NCBI GenBank assembly: GCA_014378085.1
Contig: JACMOJ010000337.1
Span: forward strand, 1 to 5,962
Reading direction: 5' to 3'
Length of the DNA: 5,962 bases
Source: Burkholderiales bacterium
GTDB lineage: Bacteria > Pseudomonadota > Gammaproteobacteria > Burkholderiales > Usitatibacteraceae
Made by a program: the position numbers and the translations under genes. Every line of letters begins with the position of its first letter. The first letter of the stretch is position 1. The notes under the pieces are model-generated. The model ran no database searches and was not told the DNA's origin. It saw only the letters and a program-made list of their open reading frames with translations. This document shows positions 1 to 5,786 of the stretch, one piece after another.

Positions 1-660
1 GGCGTGCACAAGCTCACCATTCCGGTATCCGCCAGTGCCGCGCATTCATTGGCTAATGTCCGCAAGACGCGTGAGCAAATGGTCGAGGAAGTGCGCGCGA
101 TTGTCGAATTAAAAAACCGGATTGCGCCGCATGTGAAAGTTGAAGCGGGAATTGCCACGGCCTTTGGCTGCACGCTGCAAGGTGAAGTGGCTGAGGATGA
201 TGTGGTGCGATTGGCTTTGAGCGTGGTTACCGCAGGTGTCGATGAATCCGGACTATCGGATACCAGCGGCTACGCGAATCCCGCGCAGGTGGGTCGCTTG
301 TTCCGCCGCGTATTTGCCGAGATCGGCGACAAAACCGGCGCCGCACACATGCACAATACGCGCGGCTTAGGGCTTGCCAATTGTCTCGCCGCGTTTGAAG
401 CGGGAGTGCGGACTTTCGATTCTTCGTTGGGTGGTCTGGGTGGCTGCCCATATGCGCCGGGTGCGTCGGGTAACGTCGTAACCGAAGACTTGGTATTCAT
501 GTTCGAGGCGATGGGCGTCGCCACCGGTGTTGATTTGGATTATTTGATTGGCGCGCGCGAAGCACTCAAAGCGGGCCTGCCGGGTGAGCCAATTTATGGC
601 ATGACGCCCGAAGCTGGCTTGCCGAAAGGTTTCCAGCAATCGCTTCGTGGCATTGCATAA
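1..660 (+). CDS. HMG-CoA lyase family protein, 5'-truncated by window edge
   Basis: This is the C-terminal ~219 residues of a TIM-barrel aldolase-type lyase that cleaves a 3-hydroxy-3-methylglutaryl-CoA-like thioester, giving acetyl-CoA plus a keto acid for HMG-CoA itself. Family members are about 300 residues, so roughly 80 N-terminal residues, including the first metal-binding Asp, lie upstream of the window. The frame is open from base 1, and the GTG at base 4 is probably internal. Counting the first codon as residue 1, I see the metal-ligand pair in AAHMHNTRG (His116, His118), the signature GLGGCPYAPGASGN with catalytic Cys149 and ligand Asn158, and the following TEDLVFMFEAMG helix. Classical HMG-CoA lyases have HxHDTYG where this one has HMHNTRG, so it may belong to a divergent subgroup with a different acyl-CoA substrate. 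The adjacent downstream CoA-transferase could supply that substrate. Family assignment is strong; substrate is uncertain. Confidence 0.93.
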   Translation, partial: GVHKLTIPVSASAAHSLANVRKTREQMVEEVRAIVELKNRIAPHVKVEAGIATAFGCTLQGEVAEDDVVRLALSVVTAGVDESGLSDTSGYANPAQVGRLFRRVFAEIGDKTGAAHMHNTRGLGLANCLAAFEAGVRTFDSSLGGLGGCPYAPGASGNVVTEDLVFMFEAMGVATGVDLDYLIGAREALKAGLPGEPIYGMTPEAGLPKGFQQSLRGIA

Positions 661-674
661 ATTGGGCAACTGTG

Positions 675-1886
675 ATGACTGAGAAATCAGAATCAGAATC
701 TGAAACGCGTTTACCGCTCGCTGGAATTCGCGTGGTCGAATTTACCCATATGGTGATGGGCCCGACCTGCGGCATGGTGCTAGGTGACCTTGGTGCTGAA
801 GTGATCAAAGTTGAACCAATTGCTGGCGACAATACCCGCAAATTACTCGGTTCCGGCGCCGGTTTTTTTGCAATGTTCAATCGCAACAAAAAAAGCATCG
901 CGCTCGATTTGCACAAACCAGAAGGCAAAGAGGTGGCGCTTAAATTGATCGCCACCGCCGACGTTGTCAGTGAAAATTTTAAACCCGGCACGATGCAAAA
1001 GCTGGCGCTTGATTACGAAACACTCTCAAAATTAAATAAACGCCTGATTTACATCAGTCACAAAGGATTCCTTCCGGGGCCGTATGACCATCGTACCGCG
1101 CTTGATGAAGTGGTGCAGATGATGGGCGGGCTTGCGTACATGACCGGCCGGCCGGGCGACCCGCTGCGCGCTGGTTCAAGCGTGAATGACATCATGGGCG
1201 GCATGTTTGGTGCAATCGGTGCGATGGCGGCATTGATGCAGCGTGCATACACCGGCCGCGGCCAGGAAGTGCAATCGGCGCTATTCGAGAACAACGTATT
1301 TCTCGTCGCGCAGCACATGATGCAATTCGCCATTACCGGCAAAGCGGCGGCGCCGATGCCAGGCCGTATTTCGGCTTGGGCGATTTACGATGTTTTCACC
1401 GTGAAAGACGGCCAACAAATATTTTTGGCCGTAGTCAGTGATACGCAGTGGGCTAGTTTTTGCGATGCGTTCGAATATGGCGATTTGAAATACGATGCGC
1501 GCCTCACCAGCAACAATGATCGCGTAAAAGCGCGTGATTGGCTGATGCCTGATTTGCGCGCTCGCTTGGCAGCACATTCTGCGGGCGAGTTGGGAACGAT
1601 ATTCGAAAAGCGCGGCCTGCCATTCGCGCCAATCACGCGTCCTCAGGAATTGCTTAATGATCCCCATCTGATTGCAACCGGCGGACTTGCGCCGATCACG
1701 TTGCCCGACGGCAAAACTACACGCACGCCACTGCTGCCACTGACGCTCGATGGTCTGCGCCCTGGCGTGCGTTTCAATCCACCCCGGTTAGGTGAACACA
1801 ACTTTGAACTGCTGCGTTCGCTCGGTTATGCCGACGAACAGATTTGTCGCATGCGCGCCGACGGTATTATTTCCAAGGAAGAATAG
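675..1886 (+). CDS. Class III (CaiB/BaiF) CoA-transferase
   Basis: This predicted cytoplasmic enzyme of 403 residues moves CoA from a donor thioester such as succinyl-CoA to a carboxylic acid. The N-terminal block LAGIRVVEFTHMVMGP, followed by LGDLGAEVIKVEP, is the family's CoA-binding Rossmann start. NRNKKSIALDL, GRPGDPLRAGSS and the C-terminal RLGEHNFELLRSLGY are all typical. The expected catalytic Asp is Asp172 in VNDIMGG (codon 1188-1190), so the enzyme looks intact, and its length matches the family (about 380-430). I chose ATG at 675; a GTG at 672 directly precedes it and adds one residue. No strong ribosome site is visible, which may mean translational coupling to the lyase that ends 14 bases earlier. 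One human class III enzyme (SUGCT) transfers CoA to glutarate and hydroxymethylglutarate, which makes a partnership with the HMG-CoA-lyase-type neighbour plausible. That pairing is inference; the acid substrate cannot be predicted. Confidence 0.93.
   Translation: MTEKSESESETRLPLAGIRVVEFTHMVMGPTCGMVLGDLGAEVIKVEPIAGDNTRKLLGSGAGFFAMFNRNKKSIALDLHKPEGKEVALKLIATADVVSENFKPGTMQKLALDYETLSKLNKRLIYISHKGFLPGPYDHRTALDEVVQMMGGLAYMTGRPGDPLRAGSSVNDIMGGMFGAIGAMAALMQRAYTGRGQEVQSALFENNVFLVAQHMMQFAITGKAAAPMPGRISAWAIYDVFTVKDGQQIFLAVVSDTQWASFCDAFEYGDLKYDARLTSNNDRVKARDWLMPDLRARLAAHSAGELGTIFEKRGLPFAPITRPQELLNDPHLIATGGLAPITLPDGKTTRTPLLPLTLDGLRPGVRFNPPRLGEHNFELLRSLGYADEQICRMRADGIISKEE
1875..1881 (+). promoter_or_regulatory. 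Ribosome binding site deciding the VOC protein start
   Basis: AAGGAAG lies inside the last codons of the CoA-transferase gene, 7 bases before ATG 1889. It favours this start over an in-frame ATG at 1844, which would add 15 residues lying wholly inside the transferase gene and would bury the signal peptide. Confidence 0.7.
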
Positions 1887-1888
1887 AC

Positions 1889-2473
1889 ATGAATTCGATC
1901 AGATTGATTTGCGCAGGATTTGTCCTGTACAGCTCGGTGATGACAAATATCTTTGCCGAACCGGTGCCGGAGAGTGAACGTCTGCCGATCGACATTCGAC
2001 GCACCACGCTGCTGGTGCGTGACATCGATAAATCGCTGCCGTTGTATCGCGACGCACTAGGATTAAGAGTAGTCTACGACCAGAAAATCGGCGGCGTTAC
2101 CGACAAAGATGGCAAGGTGACACCGCCCACCGTGAGGCTCGTGTTGCTGCGCGCCAACGACACCTTTATTGGCGCGCTCGGATTGATGCAGCGCCTGAAC
2201 GTGGCCGCGATCGCGCACACCGAAAACAAAAAACCACAAGCGGGCGGCATGATCATGGTTATCAATGCGAAGGATCTGGAAGAGCGATTTCCCAAGATCA
2301 GTAAAGTGCCAGGGGTGACGGTGGCTACGGCGCCTGAGCGCATTGAGTATCCCGCCGCGGATGGCGGCGTGATCCCGGTATTGTTTAGCGCCATCTATGA
2401 CCCCGATGGATTTTTTATCGAGATCAACAAAATTCTCGGTGCGGCGGCGGGTACCGAAGCGGCGAGAAAATAA
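1889..2473 (+). CDS. Exported VOC (glyoxalase/bleomycin-resistance) superfamily protein
   Basis: This 194-residue protein has an N-terminal hydrophobic segment (about residues 5-22) ending NIFA/EP, which looks like a Sec signal peptide cleaved after residue 23. The mature part begins with IRRTTLLVRDIDKSLPLYRDALGLRV (residues 36-61; key elements are the V-R-D turn and LYRDALGL helix), the classic first beta-alpha unit of a VOC fold. It ends with YDPDGFFIEINK (170-181), the usual closing strand with its conserved Glu178. The positions that normally hold the two metal-ligand histidines appear to be Arg38 and Gly120, so a canonical glyoxalase I metal site looks absent. It may bind a ligand or act with another metal geometry. 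The start is 2 bases after the CoA-transferase stop, implying co-translation. Family assignment is strong; function is unknown. Periplasmic location is unusual for this superfamily and rests on the signal-peptide reading. Confidence 0.85.
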   Translation: MNSIRLICAGFVLYSSVMTNIFAEPVPESERLPIDIRRTTLLVRDIDKSLPLYRDALGLRVVYDQKIGGVTDKDGKVTPPTVRLVLLRANDTFIGALGLMQRLNVAAIAHTENKKPQAGGMIMVINAKDLEERFPKISKVPGVTVATAPERIEYPAADGGVIPVLFSAIYDPDGFFIEINKILGAAAGTEAARK

Positions 2474-2512
2474 CTTCATCTTCACTTGCTTAGCGGCAAT
2501 CACAGAAAATTT

Positions 2513-3053
2513 ATGCCTTCCGTACTCATCACCGGGGCCAATCGCAGTTTGGAGCTTGCGTTTACCAAGGCACACTTGGCGCGTGGCTGGACGGTGCGGG
2601 CAACCGATCGCGGTTTCGCCGACGGCCCGCTCGACGCGCTGCATGCAAAACACGCGGATCAATTGCGTCTGTATTGTCTCGAATTAGACAATTTTGCGTC
2701 TATCGACGCGTTCGGCAAATCTTCGCGTGGTGTCGCCATCGATGTGTTCATTAGCAATGCCGCGCTCACTGGCGATGAGTAAAGTACCTTTCGTGAAACC
2801 GATTACGTGCACTTTGAGCAATGTCTGTGCGGTGGCCGCGCACCCCGGTTGGGTGGCGACTGATGCGACCGCCGCGCACGGCTCCGCCCCATTGACACCG
2901 AACGAGAGCGTCGCTCTGCTGATAAAAGTGATTGATGGGCTGACGATCAACGCGACGGGGAAATTCTTTGATCCGGGCGGCACCGATCTGCCGCTGGCTA
3001 CCGGGCAAACGAAAGAGAAGTTTTATGGAAAGCCACGCAGCGCGGTGAGGTAA
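2513..3053 (+). pseudogene. Broken short-chain dehydrogenase/reductase (SDR), internal deletion and frame change
   Basis: Two pieces of one SDR lie in different frames. Piece one runs from ATG 2513 to TAA 2780-2782. It contains the Rossmann start SVLITGANRSLELAF, ARGWTVRATDR, an LDNFASIDAF segment and DVFISNAALTG, the counterpart of the family's DVLINNAG. Piece two is readable from about 2775 to TAA 3051-3053. It begins MSKVPF, matching the tail of the active-site YxxxK helix, and continues AHPGWVATD, LTPNESVALLIKVIDGLT and GKFFDPGG, all typical SDR C-terminal motifs. The two pieces together span 541 bases, one more than a multiple of three, against about 225-240 codons for intact relatives. 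Some 50-60 codons are therefore missing, including the catalytic Tyr (the position four before Lys reads Leu). The NADP-binding loop is also damaged: TGANRSLE where relatives have TGANRGIG. No convincing ribosome site precedes it. An assembly error could explain the frame change but not the lost middle or decayed glycines. Confidence 0.85.
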
Positions 3054-3098
3054 CTGACGTTTCTGATTTACCGTACCGGCGAACAATAATCTGCCGAC

Positions 3099-3103
3099 AG
3101 GAG
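3099..3103 (+). promoter_or_regulatory. Ribosome binding site of the membrane protein gene
   Basis: AGGAG lies 6 bases upstream of ATG 3110 and is the strongest ribosome site in the window. It decides for the ATG at 3110 over a TTG at 3104, which would abut the site directly. Confidence 0.75.
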
Positions 3104-3109
3104 TTGCAC

Positions 3110-3772
3110 ATGAATGAATACCTGCTGCTAAAGTTTTTGCATCTTCTCTTGTTCGTCTATTGGCTGGGCGGCGATCTCGGCACTTTTTACGCAAGCCGTT
3201 TTGTGGCGAATGCATCGCTTACGCCGGCGGCGCGCGCGACAGCGGTGAGAATCATGATGGGCGTTGATATGGCACCGAGACTATGCATGCCTCTGATCCT
3301 GCCATTCGGTGTGCAGATGGCCGCGATGCAGGGATGGCTACCTGTATCAGGGGTGGGGTTGGTGGCCATGTGGCTGCTTTGTGCGATTTGGCTCGCAATG
3401 GTGTTGGCAGTGCATCACTATTCGGGGCAGCCGCTGGGTGCGGCGATTGGGCGAATTGACTTCTGGTTTCGCATCGGTGTGATCGTTGGTTTGGGTAGCG
3501 TTGCAATTTACAGTTTAACGATGGGCCAAATCATCACGTTGCCATGGGTCGCAATCAAACTGCTGATTTTCACTGGGTGCGTACTGTGCGGCCTCATCAT
3601 CCGCGTGCGCCTGAAACCGTTCGGCCCCGCCTTTGGGCGGCTGATGACAGAAGGGCCGGACGATGAAACCAATCGCATCCTTGCCGATTCAATCGCCGGT
3701 TGCAGGCCCTTGGTAGTCTTGATCTGGTTGGGCCTGTTGGTCAGCGCGGCGCTAGGGATGCATTTACTTTGA
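3110..3772 (+). CDS. Six-helix integral membrane protein of unknown function
   Basis: This 220-residue protein is very hydrophobic. By eye there are six membrane segments, at about residues 5-22, 55-75, 82-102, 121-138, 145-165 and 199-219. A charged loop, RLKPFGPAFGRLMTEGPDDE, lies between the fifth and sixth. The opening LLKFLHLLLFVYWLGGDLG has a Lys-x-x-His followed by WLGG. This resembles the first helix of several small haem- or copper-associated membrane families (CopD-like, HemJ-like, DUF2269-like), in which that His can be a ligand. A further His pair (VHHYSG, 101-106) sits at the end of helix three. I cannot assign it to one of these families with confidence. The gene follows the SDR remnant by 56 bases and precedes the GST gene by 49 bases on the same strand. 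A role in transport or electron transfer for the neighbouring pathway is only a guess. Confidence 0.85.
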   Translation: MNEYLLLKFLHLLLFVYWLGGDLGTFYASRFVANASLTPAARATAVRIMMGVDMAPRLCMPLILPFGVQMAAMQGWLPVSGVGLVAMWLLCAIWLAMVLAVHHYSGQPLGAAIGRIDFWFRIGVIVGLGSVAIYSLTMGQIITLPWVAIKLLIFTGCVLCGLIIRVRLKPFGPAFGRLMTEGPDDETNRILADSIAGCRPLVVLIWLGLLVSAALGMHLL

Positions 3773-3821
3773 TCGGGAAGCAGTTATCGCGGTGATTGTT
3801 CACACGGGTGCCAAGCAAGCC

Positions 3822-4499
3822 ATGAAACTTTACGACATCGTTTTTTCCCCTTTCTCCGCGCGCGTGCGCATCGTAATTCGATTGAAGCAACTTGCAATCG
3901 ATATCGTGCCGCCGCCACTCGCGTTGAAGAGTGTGGAATTTAAAGCGCTCCATCCATTGGGAAAAATTCCAATACTGGAACTTGATGATGGTTCGTGTAT
4001 CGCGGAATCGTGGGTCATCATGGAGTACCTTGAGGATATTTTTGCAGCGCTGCCACTGCGGCCTGCTGGCGCATTCGCGTGTGCGCATATGCGGGTGAAA
4101 GGGCGGGTGGCGGATCTTTTTGTCGGGCCGGCATTGTTTCCCCTGTTTGGTGAACTGAGTTCGGCAGGGGCCGGCGACGCTGATAAAACAGAAAGAGCCG
4201 TCAAGGTGCAACGCCAACTGGTCGCAACGGAAGCTGAAGTGGTGAAACTGGGCCGCGTATTGAATGAGGCAACACCATTGGGTGAACGCCCCCTTGACCT
4301 TGGTGATATCGCGCTAGTCACCACGTTGTATTACGTCGATGCCATCCCCCCGTTGTTTGGGGCGGTGAGCCCGATTGCGCAAAACGAAAGTGTCTCGCGT
4401 TGGTGGGACACCATTGGAAAAATACCAGCAGTCAATCAGACACTAACGGAAATCAATGGCGGCTTTCGCGGCTTTCTCAAACAAATCGGACGCAACTGA
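3822..4499 (+). CDS. Glutathione S-transferase-like protein
   Basis: This 225-residue soluble protein has the two-domain cytosolic GST layout. The N-terminal thioredoxin-like domain (about 1-77) starts with MKLYDIVFSPFSARVR. Ser9 or Ser12 could be the residue that activates glutathione, as in Ser-type classes. HPLGKIPILELDDG carries the expected cis-Pro (Pro50), and IAES at 60-63 contains the Glu-Ser pair that holds the gamma-glutamyl group. The helical domain has LDLGDIALVTTLYYVDA (158-174), corresponding to the N-capping box with conserved Asp162, and IPAV near residue 201. I start at ATG 3822 because it coincides with the first strand of the fold. A GTG at 3792 would add ten residues without similarity. 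No strong ribosome site is visible at either start. Members of this group conjugate, isomerise or reductively cleave small electrophiles. Placement in a catabolic cluster fits detoxification or isomerisation of an intermediate, but the substrate is unknown. Confidence 0.9.
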   Translation: MKLYDIVFSPFSARVRIVIRLKQLAIDIVPPPLALKSVEFKALHPLGKIPILELDDGSCIAESWVIMEYLEDIFAALPLRPAGAFACAHMRVKGRVADLFVGPALFPLFGELSSAGAGDADKTERAVKVQRQLVATEAEVVKLGRVLNEATPLGERPLDLGDIALVTTLYYVDAIPPLFGAVSPIAQNESVSRWWDTIGKIPAVNQTLTEINGGFRGFLKQIGRN

Positions 4500-4504
4500 A
4501 AGGA
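4499..4504 (+). promoter_or_regulatory. Ribosome binding site overlapping the GST stop codon
   Basis: AAAGGA begins on the last base of the GST stop codon (TGA 4497-4499) and sits 6 bases before ATG 4511. It fixes the start of the downstream gene and suggests translational coupling. A TTG-type extension back to 4400 would run inside the GST gene and is unlikely. Confidence 0.7.
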
Positions 4505-4510
4505 TTCCAG

Positions 4511-5254
4511 ATGAACCATCGCACCCTTCGCGGCACCATCCGTTATACCAGCAACAAACCCGAGCGGCTCGGCCAGGAGCGTGGCCGCGAATACTTCATC
4601 ATTACCGATCAAGCCGATGGCACGCGGGTGGTGCATGCGCATTGCGAAATAGATGACGCGCCGAACGTGATCCGCGATGTGGTGACCAGCCTCGATAAAG
4701 AGTGGTATCCGATAGATTGCAGTGTGCGCCTCACTGTGGGCGATAAATTTGAGGGCGTCGGATTGATGCGTTTCACGCCCACCTACGCAGAATGTGAATC
4801 CGTCAACCGCCGCGATGGAAGAATTTCCCAACGCATCGACCTTGCCGCACGAGTGCGCTGGCTCGGTGCGCATCCAATTCTTGGTGACGCGCTTTGTCTA
4901 CGGTGCTTTGATTTGAATAAGGGTCCTGGCAAGCAGTACTTTTCAAACATGATGTTGACCTCGCCAGATCATCGCGGTGCCACCGGACCGTCGTTGTTCG
5001 CACTGGGATTCGGCATTGAATTTGTTGGCGAAGAAAGGGTGACCGTCGCGGCGGGAACGTTTGATGCATTGCATTTTCGCTTTGTCGATACGGTCGGCCA
5101 ATTGCCGCAGGAGCATCCACCGTACGACGTGTGGTGTACGGCTGACACCGACTACATTTTTCTTAAAGGCGCCGTCGGCGGGTATATGCAAACTTATTAC
5201 GAACTTGCTGAATTTTTTCGGGCCTCGTCCAAGTGTCCAACGCAAGAATCTTGA
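4511..5254 (+). CDS. Conserved-looking protein of unknown function, DUF3108-like style
   Basis: This 247-residue protein has no signal peptide or membrane segment and appears rich in beta strands. It opens TLRGTIRYTSNKPERLGQER and continues with alternating strands: REYFIITDQADGTRVVHAHCEIDD (27-49), WYPIDCSVRLTVGDKFEGVGLMRF (65-88). An Asp-Pro-rich middle carries SPDHRGATGPSLFALGFGIEFVG (151-173). The end has VTVAAGTFDALHFRF (177-191), then PPYDVWCTADTDYIFLKG (203-220). The pattern of an ester- or sugar-like beta sheet, an 'AGTFDA' turn and a late 'DVWCTADTDY' strand resembles DUF3108/lipocalin-like barrels that bind hydrophobic ligands. That is a fold-level impression, not a family match. 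Motifs such as HCEIDDAPNVIRDVV and HPPYDVWCTADTDYIFLKG look strongly constrained, so the gene is probably functional. It is translationally coupled to the GST gene, 11 bases after its stop. A role with the GST in handling a hydrophobic intermediate is inference. Confidence 0.8.
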   Translation: MNHRTLRGTIRYTSNKPERLGQERGREYFIITDQADGTRVVHAHCEIDDAPNVIRDVVTSLDKEWYPIDCSVRLTVGDKFEGVGLMRFTPTYAECESVNRRDGRISQRIDLAARVRWLGAHPILGDALCLRCFDLNKGPGKQYFSNMMLTSPDHRGATGPSLFALGFGIEFVGEERVTVAAGTFDALHFRFVDTVGQLPQEHPPYDVWCTADTDYIFLKGAVGGYMQTYYELAEFFRASSKCPTQES

Positions 5255-5283
5255 TTGACAGTTATCCACTTCTGCAAAATAAG
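5255..5283 (+). promoter_or_regulatory. Candidate sigma-70-type promoter overlapping a DnaA-box-like octamer
   Basis: A perfect -35 TTGACA (5255-5260) begins on the first base after the last gene's stop codon. A 17-base spacer separates it from AATAAG (5278-5283), which matches the -10 consensus at four of six positions. Inside the spacer, TTATCCACT (5262-5270) matches the DnaA box TTATCCACA except for its last base. No clear gene follows, so the promoter could drive a short transcript or be a relic. Either motif could occur by chance. Confidence 0.35.
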
Positions 5284-5394
5284 TCCCGCTCACCGCGTGC
5301 CGCTGGATGCCCGCGTCGAGTCGACCGAAGCGTACCCGCAGCAATGGACTGATCCTGTAAATCTTTTGTTGAGTACTTAACGGAAGCGAAAATC

Positions 5395-5448
5395 ATGAAG
5401 TTAGTCAAGAGGAATAACGCACTCGACGGCATCAAAAAGAACAGCTGA
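5395..5448 (+). CDS. Possible 17-residue small ORF
   Basis: ATG 5395 opens a 17-codon frame reading MKLVKRNNALDGIKKNS and ending at TGA 5446-5448. GGAAG at 5382-5386 is an acceptable ribosome site, 8 bases upstream. The product is strongly basic with no recognisable motif. After the stop the same frame stays open until a TGA at 5564-5566, so this might instead be the 5' end of a decayed gene. The candidate promoter 110 bases upstream is in the right orientation. Evidence is thin. Confidence 0.2.
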   Translation: MKLVKRNNALDGIKKNS

Positions 5449-5616
5449 GGCAGCTGGTTGTCCCATCCTCCAGGTTCGACGATTGTGACGGGGAGATTTG
5501 CCTATTTGGGAAACTGGCTTGATCGCAAACGCAGCACCAAATCCTCATCAAGTGTCGGCATTTGAATACTAATGGCTACATCGAAGTTCACTTCCCAACT
5601 ATTTTCTACTCTATCT

Positions 5617-5664
5617 TGGTGTCCGTTTAGGGAAAGATCTTCACGTTCCTTTAGGGGAAGATCA
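5617..5664 (+). repeat. Imperfect 24-base tandem duplication
   Basis: The unit at 5617-5640 is followed directly by a second copy at 5641-5664. The core TTTAGGGAAAGATC (5626-5639) recurs as TTTAGGGGAAGATC (5650-5663) with one mismatch in 14, while the left halves are more diverged. Only two copies are present. Confidence 0.55.
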
Positions 5665-5682
5665 TGCCCTCACTTTGTTGGT

Positions 5683-5696
5683 CCGGTCATGACCGG
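5683..5696. repeat. Perfect 14-base palindrome CCGGTCATGACCGG
   Basis: The sequence equals its own reverse complement over 14 bases with no spacer. It lies 19 bases after the 24-base duplication. Such a site could bind a dimeric regulator, but no gene start is near enough to name a target, and the lack of a loop argues against a terminator. Confidence 0.5.
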
Positions 5697-5711
5697 GAGC
5701 CGCCTAACAAA

Positions 5712-5786
5712 TGCAAGCTCCCCGGCGATGATTGCGGCGGTACTGAACAATTCAGAACTTCGCGTTTGAACTCGCCTGCAAGCTCC
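5712..5786 (+). repeat. 10-base direct repeat TGCAAGCTCC, two copies
   Basis: TGCAAGCTCC occurs at 5712-5721 and 5777-5786, each preceded by a GCCT (5702-5705 and 5774-5777). The copies are 65 bases apart. It may be chance or a trace of a repeat element. Confidence 0.35.

Noticed and set aside
2063..2662. Long minus-strand open frame of 199 codons across the VOC gene and SDR remnant.
   Set aside because: It is the antisense shadow of a clear family member, and its translation is rich in Arg and His without any domain.
2397..2687. Alternative plus-strand frame overlapping the VOC gene end and the SDR start.
   Set aside because: The Rossmann start of the SDR is read in another frame here, and this translation has no motif.
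5442..5456. CAGCTG-AGG-CAGCTG as an intrinsic terminator.
   Set aside because: The stem is only six pairs with a three-base loop and no T-run follows.
5572..5769. Open frame of 65 codons on the plus strand in the 3' gap.
   Set aside because: The Ser/Arg-rich translation has no motif, its start lacks a ribosome site, and it runs through the 24-base duplication and the palindrome, which suggests non-coding sequence.
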